Part shown: in pieces, positions 35,057-45,588 of the stretch
Numbering within the stretch: the first letter of the stretch is position 1
Layout: each line of letters begins with the position of its first letter
From: Tethya wilhelma
Taxonomy: Eukaryota; Porifera; Demospongiae; Tethyida; Tethyidae
Direction: 5' to 3'
DNA: 64,000 nt
Assembly (NCBI GenBank): GCA_964030475.1
Contig: CAXIPT010000016.1
Location: 62,001 to 126,000, forward strand
Made by a program: the position numbers and the translations under genes
Notes under the pieces: model-generated
Told to the model about the DNA's origin: nothing
Database searches by the model: none
What the model saw: only the letters and a program-made list of their open reading frames with translations

Positions 35057-35715
35057 TTAACTGATTACCCGCGAAGTACGCAATTTTGCGTACTAAAAAA
35101 TTAAAATTTTAAACGCGAAGTACGCCCTTTTGCGTACTATGACATTAGCGCTATTGTTTAGACAAAGCGTCTAAGCATTGAACTCTGAACTTGCTGTACA
35201 AATAGGTAAAGTATCTCTCTACTAAAATACAAAGTTTGAGTTGTAACTCTTGAAGGGGTTTGGCTGTAGTAGTAGCTAAACGAATAGAGATCACGATCAG
35301 CGCGATCAAGATTGTGATGTTTAGATTGACATTTTGTCTGCAGCCTTACAAGGGACAAGCTTGCTAGGTAGGTGCAGGGATAGTTAGGCTATATAGCCAT
35401 AGCATCACTTTAATAAGCATTGATGCTTACCTACAAACAAAACCTAAGATGCTAAAAAATTTTTTAAGCGTATTCGTCGATTAGACCCTTTCGTACTTTG
35501 GCTCTTTTTTTACAGCTAAAACTAAACTAGAGCAGCGAGGGTGGCATCATAGTTAGCATAAAAGTTGCTTAGCTGCATCGTAAAAGAAACAGAGTCCAAA
35601 CTGTGTTTGTAAAAAAAAAATATAAAAATAATGGAAAGATACTTGAAATTTGAATTTTAATCTTCGCGGTATGACGTAATTAATTTCAAATTTAAACGAG
35701 AGTGTAATCGGTTAA
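35057..35715. mobile_element. TTAA-flanked MITE 3 with paired near-palindromes
   Basis: TTAA at 35057-35060 and 35712-35715, inverted ends CTGATTAC / GTAATCGG. Immediately inside the left end are two copies of a hairpin-forming word, GCGAAGTACGCAATTTTGCG and GCGAAGTACGCCCTTTTGCG. The design is the same as at 30555 but the sequence differs. The interior (CTCTACTAAAATAC...) is related to the other TTAA elements. Confidence 0.75.
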
Positions 35716-36027
35716 AAAGTGAATTTTCACAAAAGTATTTCTTTTGTGCCAGAAAATGTTTTTAGGGCAAAATAAACGTTTTTTGTCAAAAGCACAGGAC
35801 CAAAAGTGAAATTTCCTACACTCGCAAAAGTACAGGATTTGTACATGACATATGGTTTAAATATCCTTCACTTATTTGTAACACAAAATGTGATATATCC
35901 TACATATTCCGTCAGTAAAAGAAATGTAAACTGTCCTGTATGCTGAAATTTGACATTTTCCATACAATTTAAATCACTATTTCTTATGCAGGAATGTTCG
36001 CTACAGTATAATCACATATAATATAAT

Positions 36028-36058
<31 letters not shown>

Positions 36059-36109
36059 CAATCAAGTTGAGTCAACAAAGCTAGCTTGCTAGCTACTAGA
36101 CTAAGTAGG

Positions 36110-37718
36110 CTACTTGGAGTTTGAAGTAACTGCAAGTTTGAGAATCTGACCAGCCCGTGATTGGCCTTCGAAAACTTTGTTTTTCCAAAAATATCTTATT
36201 CCTTCTTTATCGATTTTTAACTGTCGAATCTGTTGCTTTAAAACATCACACCTATCACGAAAGAATCGTGCTTGAAATAGTGCATCATTTTGTTTACTCT
36301 GCATTTGTTTCATTTGTGAAATAACTTGCACACGATCAATACCAGTTAGGCATTCTGGTAACAAGAGTTTGGGATTGTCATTAGGAAATGCAGGTGAAGA
36401 GTCTTCAAAAACTTCTCTTCAAGTTTTAACTTTTTTCTAGATTGTTCTTGCCGAAACGCCTCTGCCTGATACATCAAAACATCCCATTGATGGGATTCTG
36501 GATGTGTGCTACTTAACTCAGTACAGGTTTCATCACGTGATTTCTAAGCATCATCATGACTTGAAGAATGCTTTTGAAAATATTTTTTCTTCTTGTTGAA
36601 ACGATAACGCTTTCGTTTACATTGACTTGATTGTAGAGAACGAACTCTTATTGTTTGGCTGAAAAAAAAATTCTACAATTAATTTAATTTTTTTGCATTG
36701 TACTACTACAAAAACATGATTTGTCCAATAAGTGCACACACATACACAATCAGCACTGCTTACAAGACCCGCACGAGGCATGGTCGCCAGTCAGTACACA
36801 CACACATACATGTACACAATCAGCACTGCTTACAAGACCCGCGTGAGGCATGGTCGCCAGTCAGTACACACAGACATACACAAACAGCACTGTTTACAAG
36901 ACCCACATGAGGCATGGTCGCCAGTCAGTATACACACACACACACATACACAAACAGCACTGCTTACAAGACCTGCACGAGGCATGGTCGCCAGTCAGTA
37001 CACACACACACATACACAAACAGCACTGCTTACAAGACCCGCAAGAGGCATGGTCGCCAGTCAGTACACACACACACACATACACAAACAGCACTGCTTA
37101 CAAGACCCGCACGAGGCATGGTCGCCAGTCAGTACACACACACACACATACTGCTTACAAGACTCACACTAGATTGAATTTAATATTAAAACATAATTAT
37201 GTATGCATGATTGTTTACCTTAACATCTCCTGGAGAATTAGCATTTTCACTAAATTTAAGCATTCTGCGAACTGGTGGAGGTCCCAGGGCATCTACAGTG
37301 TCCATGATCAACTTTGGTTCAGGGTTAGGAGTGATTAATACAGAGTTATCAACAACTTGGATAGTGGACTGGTCTTGTGATGATACATCAGCACTAATTT
37401 TGCACATAGACTGTGTATTCTGTCGCCTAGGAACACTGATCATTTTCATTGTAGATCGCTGACGAGTAAGCCAGTTCATAACCTGAGTATGAAAAACAAA
37501 AACAACATAGTGTAGCCGTACACGTGTACAGTAGTATCAAGAGTATAACTATAGCCTATGCTTGAGCCTACAAAATAGCGTAGATGCAAGTTCAGAGTAG
37601 CCCCAAGAGAAGTTGTAAACATTGAAAATACCTTGTTTTGCGTAGATTGTTGCTGCTGATTAAAGATCCACAGACCTTTTTCAGAGAGATAGACATTTCC
37701 TTGTGTAGCCGCCATCAT
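36110..37718 (-). pseudogene. accessory gene 1 of the CACAG element, broken
   Basis: Exons 37718-37632 (MMAATQGNVYLSEKGLWIF), 37482-37219 and about 36658-36110. The last exon is basic (KRKRYRFNKKKKYF) and ends with a predicted coiled-coil-like segment (MKQMQSKQNDALFQARFF). A TAG replaces the Gln of DDAQKSRD seen in the copy at 29.3 kb, and a 7-bp deletion near 36409 shifts the frame. The intron 36659-37218 carries the seven-unit minisatellite. The function is unknown; it may be a DNA-binding helper comparable in role to tnpA of plant CACTA elements (inference). Confidence 0.6.
36732..37165. repeat. minisatellite, seven units, within an accessory-gene intron
   Basis: Units of about 60-70 bp containing CAGCACTGCTTACAAGACC and GAGGCATGGTCGCCAGTCAG with CA-rich spacers of varying length. 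The shorter array at 29524-29800 is the same locus in the truncated element copy, so the unit count differs between copies. Confidence 0.9.
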
Positions 37719-37846
37719 AAATTTTGTCCGCCAAATAGCTGACCTTTGAACTATGAATCAATAATTATTGGTGTTCATCAATAAGAATTGCAGGATACAC
37801 ACAAAAAAATGTGTAGCTACAACATATTCAGTATCATTATAACCAG

Positions 37847-40800
37847 TTAAAAATCTATACAAGGGCAAACAAAAAGTGCATGACCAACACCATCAATTTC
37901 ATCAAGCAATGAAACCGTTCTACACACAACAAACTGTACAGGAATAAAATGATGAAATAAATCTGTCTCAAATATATCTGGCTCCCAAACAGTGATGGGT
38001 TTGCCATAGACATTATGATGAGAATGCTTTTTAAACCATGAAACACATATTGAGATAACTGTGTGATGAGAATTGTTGATTTCAATGGCAAAGAAATTGA
38101 CACATACCGGCCGTTTCTCCACTTGACCATATGTTTCTGTAGATAGAACAGATGGTATTGATAGAGCCAACACGATGGAAGCATTTGATGACATACTCGA
38201 CACACTCCCAATTTGCTTATCTCTTAATTTCATTGTAGAGTATTTCTTATAAGTGGATGGCAAACTGATCAACTCTTCAGAAACAGCAAATAGTGTAGAA
38301 TAGGGTTGCTTGATGCTTGACAGATGAGTATCTGAAAAAACATGTCTCTTTGACACTGCAGGCAGAGAGTATTGAACACTTTTAGAAACACCATTTAATG
38401 ACAGAACATGTGACTCAACATTGGTAGACACGGGAAGATGTATCGTAGTGTTTGCCACAGACCTGTAAGCAGTGCTATCCATCAATGATCCCGTAGTCTT
38501 AGGTGCAGGAAAAAGATGGGCTAGTTTATCATTAAACATGTCAGGAAGAGGATGTGATGTAAATTCATTGTCTCTGATGAATCGATCCATTACTTGGCTT
38601 TCAAACGATTTGTTATTGTTAGGTAGACCCTCAAGTATGCCATTATAGCGTTCGAAGGCAAAGCACCAGAAGCCATGGACTGGACCATAATCAAGAAGAC
38701 ACTCTTTTATGTGACAGTGTAAGTGGATATTAGGTGTGATGGCTTCTTTGGCATATATCCTTTCAACTCGCTTACAAAACTGCAATAATAGGGCATCTGC
38801 TAGTGATACATCAGAACGACTTAGCTCAAACTTTAGCAAAATTCTGCATGCCAGAACAAAGTGTCTCCAACACTCGAGATGGTCACCAGTAAGAATTCCT
38901 CTCATTGCAATGAGAGAAAAGTATACAATCCAGTTCTTAAATTGGTCTGCAGTAAAGGAAGAAAATCCAGACCCAATTTTATAGGGTATTCTCCCAATAT
39001 CTGAAGGTGTTTTGAATTTATCTACACGCTTTTGGATGACTGAAAATTGATCCGAGATAACTATATTCTTCACCAACCATATGCTTAGTACATGTTTTGC
39101 AGTACCAAGAAACAAGTTGTGCATCGGGTCCACTACAACCATCCTCCAAGGAACAAAATATGGTAGATCCAAAAAGCATGAATACTTATACCCAGTAGTT
39201 CTTTCCTGTTCATCAAGACTTGATTGACTCGAACATGCCTGTTGCAGTTGAGCTGCACGAACATGTGCATCTCTAGACCTGGGTGGCCAACTTTCTCTGT
39301 CAAATCCACTATAATCAATGCTTCCAAAAGTTCCAGTGAAAACTTTTAAGTATCGAGAACATCCACGCTTTGCTGCATGACCAAGAAATCCAAAGGCTTT
39401 CCGACAAGCTGGAATATCACAGCTTCCACACAAAATTGCACATTTTACGAGCTTTTTTGTTGCAACACCATAGACATCCATGTTAACTCCACTCCAAAAC
39501 TCCCCGAGTTCATCTATAAGTGGTCGTAAAAATGAATTGATATCATGAGCTGACTCGTTAGGTCCTGGAAGTATCCCAATCAACAATACATTTTGTCTTT
39601 GGTAATGAATGCGTCTTGGAAGATTCATGAACACCATGTAAATAGCACCAACATGGTACGCTTTCACATGTTTGTATGGTAAAAACCAGTTGACATTTAA
39701 AGTCATACCAAAAGATAATTCCTCAGAAAGAAAAGAATTGCCATCTACACTCTGAAAGTCTGACCAAATTTGTCCATCATACACATCTCTAAGATTACCA
39801 TTGCTTTCTCTTGTCAATGACTGCCATTCCTTAGAAAGACTTACAAAATCAGATCTCAAGAGAAGAGACTGGATACCACACTGCAGTCCTAAGTAACAGT
39901 ACGTCAGAAAGGGATATAACATCTTTTTACCTGTGCTCAGTTCGACAGTCTTGAGTAAAATAGCACCACACTGTTGACGAATCGATGATTAGGAAACCGT
40001 TTATATGAACACACTTTGCTTGTCGACGATCCACCAATTGTGCTAATACAGTCATTGTACTTGTAAATACTATCACATTTTTGGCAAACCACATACTTTC
40101 TTGGAACCAAACGATATACTTGAGAATATTGCTTGAGTCGATAAACTGACTTTGGAAAGATAGTTGCCATATTGGCACACTCCTTTGAAAACGATCCCAT
40201 TACAAACATAAGTGCAGACATAAACTTAAGTAACACTTCCATTGCCTTGTCAGGTAAGTAAAACATTGTTTGTAGTCTTGAAAAGAATAGAACTATTCAA
40301 GTGCACAATGCCTTTGAAACCGATTGTCTACCTTCAGCATCAGATTCTAGTAGTGACGGGGCTTGTCTAATAGATGGATCACTGAAATCATCCAATTGTA
40401 AGGATTCAGGGTCCACTTCCCATACTTCATTTATATCTGATTCAGTTTCCTGCTCTGAAAAAAAAAAACACAAAAATAATATTAAGTGTTCTCATGGATC
40501 ATACATTATTATTGCAAATGGAAAGAGGGAAGGAGAAGGAAAATGTGCTCTGTGTGAGGGGAGTAAAGGGAAAAAGAATGTCTGGCCATGCAAAATTGCC
40601 ATGCAGATTTTGGCGAATACAATTTAAATTACGTCAATGGAATTCATTAATGTTTGTACTTATGAGTTTGAGCATTTAATATATTTATTTATGACGTGTA
40701 TAAGGTACGAAAAAAAAAATGAATCTCATATGGGTACTTCCAACTTTCTGGCAGGGCTTTGCACCTCTCACGGGACGGGACTATCTTATCTATACTTAAA

Positions 40801-41270
40801 AGCATACAGCAGCCAGTGTAAGTTATGTCAGTACTAACCTTCATAATCAGAATGAGGTGATTCAAGGCTAAAATCAGAGTCATAGAGATTGTCATCTCTC
40901 TGTGTGTCTGTCCATGTGTGTGTATGTGTGTGGGTGTGCCAGACTCAAAGTGTGTTGAACCATTCATCAGTGCTACAAACTGTAGAGTTGCACAGTCATA
41001 GAAATGCTATATAAACATACCATTAGATATGACGGAGGAGAGCATGGGGTCTGGTAGAAGACTAGGTGGTTCCTCATCATCATTCGGGGCGTTATTGTTA
41101 ATCGCTCCGCTCTCACTCCCAATCACGAGCCACCTTCCATTGGCAGAATCAAAATATCTTCTTTTGTGAGTCTTGTATGTCTTTAATGACACGGCAGTGT
41201 TACAATGAGGGCAAGTTCTTGCTACGCGTATTATTTGTCTCTCAGTCTGTTCTGCAGTTGAGGCTGACAT
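37847..41270 (-). CDS. tnp2-family transposase of the CACAG (CACTA/EnSpm) element
   Basis: Exons on the minus strand: 41270-41021 (MSASTAEQTERQIIRVARTC, with a CPHC...H zinc-knuckle-like motif), 40899-40839, 40454-40332 (acidic) and a large terminal region 40266-37847. The large part has the tnp2 hallmarks: LGILPGPNESAHDINSFLRP-type motif (here LIGILPGPNESAHDINSF), CDIPACRKAFGFLGHAA, and VVVDPMHNLFLGTAKHVL, where the Asp is probably catalytic. A Cys pair (VVCQKCDSIYKY) stands near 40100. The frame changes by one base near 39985 (NHRFVNS to CGAILLKTVELSTGKK), which is either a frameshift mutation or an unrecognised intron. The C-terminal 250 residues are less conserved. Confidence 0.8.
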
Positions 41271-41516
41271 CTAGCTGACAGAGAGAAGAGCGCCTTTGCG
41301 AATTGCTGATCTGGCAAATTCCAGTCATGTGACCGCAATACCAGAGACAGTCATGTGACTTGTGCATGACTTGTTTCACAAATGTGATTGGTGGTATTTT
41401 GGCGGGCAAAAAGCAAGAAAGAGACTGGAGTTCTTGAAAGAGACAGGCGAGAATCGTTCGTTTTCAACTTTATCGAGCTAGAGCAACTGATTATTGATTG
41501 TGGTACCGGTGACGAA
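41271..41516. promoter_or_regulatory. internal bidirectional promoter of the CACAG element
   Basis: The transposase gene (ATG at 41270, minus) and accessory gene 2 (ATG at 41517, plus) diverge from this 246-bp stretch. An in-frame upstream ATG at 41388 exists; the ATG at 41517 (GAAATGGCG) is the better context. Confidence 0.45.
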
Positions 41517-42982
41517 ATGGCGCTGAGTGTCGACGCTGTCCTTCGTGATCTTGAGCTTGAGCGTGAGTTCTCGGATGACCCTGTCTCTCAGGATACAAGA
41601 AGTGAACTATCATTTACTCTTGATGATACCACCCCTGCATCTAGTAAGGACCGCGCTTCTACTTCTAATATCAGATCTCACTCAGATCCTGGGCCATCAA
41701 AAACTAAGGCAGCTCGACATGTTCGTCCGTACCATAGTGATTCAAGTGAAGATGAGGAAGATTCAAGATCAGCTCCGCATAGAAATTTACTGAGAGAGAC
41801 CCCGGCAAAGAGAAATGCAGCTAAGCGACAGAAATCTGATGTTACACCAACTGGGGTATTGCCCAGGAGTCGAAATCCAGTTGGAAAGAATTTATCATCA
41901 CGTATGAATGAAGATACACGAGAAGAAGACCCCTTTTTTGATGATGACGACAATACAGATGAACATATTCCGATGATAAGTGCTCAGCTGGGTGAAATTA
42001 CAAACCTGTTGCATACACTCGATAAACGTATAGCTAACACTGAAAAGGAGCTAAAGAGCATCAAGACAAAACTCCGGTCGTCATCTAGTTCTGATTCATC
42101 ATCAGCCAAGGAGAATGTCCCACTGATTGTGAGGGTATGTTTTACAAAAAATTAAAAAATTAAAAAAATTATTTAATTTTGATTGTCCTGCATGCAGTCT
42201 GAAACCCGTAAAACATACAAAACCTTGCTTGATGAAGATGACAATTTTGAAGGGTTTGTCATTGGACCAAGGTATGTAACATTTGTCAAGATTTTTCCCA
42301 TGAGTGAAAAAAATGTCATGTGATTAACGATCTCATGCAGTGTAACTTTCAAGACAGCAGCTAACCAGACCGTTGTGAAAACTCTTATCAAGGAAGTAAA
42401 AGGTGCTAATCCTTCATTTCAAGCTTGTCATATTCGTGGTATGTGATGTAATGGTTATGTTTCTAGGTTTATAGTTCTTAAAATTGTTTTCAGCTGCAAC
42501 ATATACCTATTACAAGACTTTATCTCAAGAGGAGTCTCTACAAAGACGGGGAAAAGCTCTGGAAAGAAACACAGTTAGAAGGCGACGAGAGCGTCTGATA
42601 CGAGTAAGTATAAATTAAATTCTTAGTTTGCTATTTTAATAAAAAAAATTGTTATGTAACTCTATAGAAACTACAAGATCGCATTGGTGCATTTAAGAAG
42701 TACGGGTTCAAAGAAGATGACTACAAAAAGTGGAGTAAAGTACTAATTAGCGAAGCTATGTCTAGTGAGGAGAGTGAAGGTGAAGATTCAGTTGTTGTGA
42801 AGCCTCTTCCATGGCGTTCTGACCATGTCACAAACTTGTTTGTGGCTCTCGATCGCAAAATCATGGAAGAAAGATCTCCCCAGGCTAAGCGTCAACTTAA
42901 GTCCCGAGTAATCGGATCTTCTTCCACCCGCCTAGTTTGTGAGTCACTGCCTTCTTGGGCACTCAAACGTACTCATCGTTAG
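41517..42982 (+). CDS. accessory gene 2 of the CACAG element
   Basis: Five exons, 41517-42134, 42198-42271, 42341-42438, 42494-42603 and 42668-42982, all with GT-AG borders and open frame. The N-terminal half is acidic and Ser-rich with a basic patch (AKRNAAKRQK), followed by a coiled-coil-like stretch (LLHTLDKRIANTEKELKSIK). The C-terminal part has a conserved-looking block (FGVI-type DNFEGFVIGPS, KTLIKEVKGANPSFQACHIR) and ends PLPWRSDHVTNLFVALDRKI. No stop or frameshift is seen. A nuclear DNA- or transposase-binding partner is the simplest guess; I do not recognise a named domain. Confidence 0.7.
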
Positions 42983-43458
42983 TTAACATTCTATGGTACA
43001 CTTGGTACTGTTAATGCTAAATAATATTTACGGATTCATGCATGATTTAACCAATATTCATTGTCTTGTACATGTAATCAGTCCCAGCATTTTGTTATTG
43101 TGAAGATATCAATTATAATTATTATAATTGTTAATTATTGGATATGAATCAATATTTGTTTCTATCGATCAGAGATTTATTATTTGTGATTATTTGAATG
43201 ATCAAATTTTGAAAGTATAATCCTAGGCCTAGGCCTGAATCCACATGTCCTACTAAAAAACTGCAGAATAATAGTCATATAATGTATCCAGGAAATGTGT
43301 ATGATACTTCAGAAAAAATGTACATGTTAGCTACATGGCATTTAGCTCTATCCTTAACAGAAAATTTTACCAAAAATTTGAACTATCATATGCAAATGAA
43401 AGGTGTATGAATGATGACATTTTAGAAACATTTCTTCCACCAATCTTGTAGCAAAAAA
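42983..43458. other. 3' non-coding part of the CACAG element
   Basis: AT-rich sequence between the accessory gene stop and the right inverted end. No exon is seen. Confidence 0.6.
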
Positions 43459-43477
43459 TTCCATTTTTGGCCCTGTG

Positions 43478-43745
43478 GTGCTGCTTTTCAAGTTGGAAAA
43501 AAAGCCTAAAGTATGCAGGTCGTTTGGCGAACTTTGACCCCTTCCGTTTTTGCAAGCTTTTAAGTTAAAAAGCTAACTTAGAACTAATTTGATATAGCCA
43601 TGGCTTAGTACAACCATAGCTAAGCTCAACTAGCTACAAAAGAGAGTGACTAAGGCTAAAGCAAAAACAAAAATGTACAAAAACCAAGGTTAATTAAATA
43701 TTCATTAATATAAATATGCATAATAAATTTAGGCCCTAAAGAGTT
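43478..43745. mobile_element. right part of a TTAA element, truncated
   Basis: Same sequence as about 44393-44665 (GCCTAAAGTATGCAGGT..., ending GGCCCTAAAGAGTTAA). Its left part is missing where the CACAG element ends. Confidence 0.7.
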
Positions 43746-44002
43746 AAGTCATAGCTGTTCTTTAGCAAGCTCCCAACTCCAGTTTTGTCTAGCCAATTGT
43801 AAAACACTCTGATGGAAAAATAACGCTTTTTTACAACCTTATCATACATTAGTAATTCAGCCACATTCCTTAGACAAATAATTCTGGTTGGATCCCATCC
43901 TGGACTGTTGATTAGAGAAGCATATTCGTCTTCTTCCACGATTTCAGCTAGTATAGTTAAGCAATAAAGCTGCGAGACAATCAATATTAACATAATGAAC
44001 AT
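43736..44002 (-). other. 88-codon open frame with a signal-peptide-like start, unrecognised
   Basis: The frame encodes a hydrophobic start (MFIMLILIVSQLYCLTILA), then an acidic stretch and FSIRVFYNWLDKTG. It lies between two TTAA elements and overlaps the end of one by a few bases at its stop. No other exon or homology is recognised; it may be a fragment of a host gene. Confidence 0.25.
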
Positions 44003-44046
44003 TTTATCAGCCTAGAAAGTTTTACTGAAAATTTACTAATTAGAAA

Positions 44047-44665
44047 TTAACTCTTTAGGGCCGATTGCAAATTTATCCACACACGCGTATTCAACGATCG
44101 CGTAATCTGCGATTTTTCGCGTTTTTTATTTTATAACCCTAGAGTTTGAGCTATGAGCTTTAGACTTGCTGTGCAGTTAGGTAAGGAAGGTCTCTACTAA
44201 AATACCAAGTAAGAGTCAGGTCTGATTAGTAGAAGGGGAGATATAAGCTTTAGAGTTCAAAGGTCGCGATTGCGGCGAGATCGTGACGTTTGGTTTTAAA
44301 CTCACGTTTTTTTTCTTAGTGCTTTGCAGGAGAAGCTTGACGCTAGCTATGAAAGTACAGGGAGGCTTAGCTATAAGCACTTTTGCAGTGCTGCTCATAA
44401 AGCTGGAAAAAAAGCCTAAAGTATGCAGGTTGTTTGGCAAACTTTGACCCCTTCTGTTTTTGGAAGCTTTTAAAGTTAATAAAAGCAAACCCAGAACTAA
44501 TTTGATATAGCCATGGCTTAGTACAACCATAGCTAAGCTCAACTAGCTACAAAAGAGAGTGGCTAAGGCTAAAGTAAGAACAAAAATGTACAAAAATCAA
44601 GGTTAATTAAATATTCATAAAATCTAATTAAGTATGCATAATAAATTTAGGCCCTAAAAAGTTAA
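44047..44665. mobile_element. TTAA-flanked MITE 4
   Basis: TTAA at 44047-44050 and 44662-44665, inverted ends CTCTTTAGGGCC / GGCCCTAAAAAG. It is the opposite-orientation relative of 32122-32752. The roughly 619-bp size matches the other members. Confidence 0.8.
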
Positions 44666-45588
44666 TGAAAGTGTAATGAAAGTAATTTGTCCCTCAGACA
44701 ATGCATGTATGTACAGGTACCTTTTCAATCATCTAGATCTTCATCAACTGCATTAAGAGGAATGTCATCTTTTTTTGGAAGCTCATCAGGATCAGGTTTT
44801 CACACGAAGCTGCTAAATTAACACTGATCATCGATTTAACAAGAGCTGGATGAATACATGGAAGACCTGGGCCCCTCTGTTGTAGGGAATGCCCAACCAT
44901 CGTACCCAAGACTTCAAGGTTAGATTCAGAGCCCCAATGATTAACTCTTGACTTGCTCTCTCTATTGCCTTCTCAATTTCTGAGGGCTCTAGCATCCACA
45001 CCATCCTCGCCGCTATATTCAATTACTAATGTTTTCTTCAACAGTGAGGTGTTTGGGACCATCAATAAAATGCTTCGGCTGCATTGAAGATACAGGTTCT
45101 GGTAATTCGTAATGTATGAGTGTCTTACTCATCGATCATCGTCTTGGACAAGGTACATAGTATGTAGAGTGCACAGAGAGGCTGGTTTAGACTTCTTCTC
45201 TTGCTTGCTGACCGAATTGTCAATGACAGAATTACTCAGGGTAGTTAGGGCATGTGTAGGAGAGTAGTAGAGCGCGTCGCACTACTCAGGTCAGTTAAGG
45301 CATGTAACAGTCATTTTGGCAATGGAAAAGTTTGGTTAAGGATATCTTTGTAATGGTTAAATTCTAACCATTCAAACTTGGTATANGTTGCCATATGAAA
45401 ACTTTTCAACTCATCCACTTGGACTCTAGTAGTAGTGTGTAAACTATGAATAGTCAAATTCAATGTTTAACCACAATCACCCACATGGAGGCTGCTAGCT
45501 CATGGCAGCACACTAACTATCATGTACATATGTTGCAAATTTCCAAACCACGTGGCATTAGTGCTATAAGCTCACAGTAGCAAAGACT
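44666..45588. other. no intact gene; 5' flank of the hAT transposase
   Basis: A minus-strand frame at 44828-45022 (SWVRWLGIPYNRGAQVFH) has no recognisable domain. An N stands at 45386. The 5' end of the hAT element is expected here, but a CAGTGGCGGA-type end is not found, perhaps lost at the N. Confidence 0.4.

Larger units (their letters stand above)
35793..43477. mobile_element. 7.7-kb CACTA/EnSpm-like transposon with CACAG ends
   Basis: The left end CACAGGACCAAAAGTGAAAT is confirmed by the second copy starting at 28582. The right end TTCCATTTTTGGCCCTGTG (43459-43477) is its imperfect inverted repeat, and the sequence changes to an unrelated repeat right after it. Inside are a tnp2-type transposase (minus), one accessory gene downstream on the same strand and one divergent accessory gene. 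The flanks belong to different repeats, so the 2-3-bp target duplication cannot be shown. Confidence 0.75.

Noticed and set aside
36732..37165. Regularly spaced repeats that might suggest a CRISPR array
   Set aside because: The spacers are CA-rich and nearly the same, unit length varies, and the DNA is eukaryotic.
43478..43745. Right flank of the CACAG element as proof of its target duplication
   Set aside because: The left flank belongs to a different repeat, so the two sides cannot be compared as one target site.
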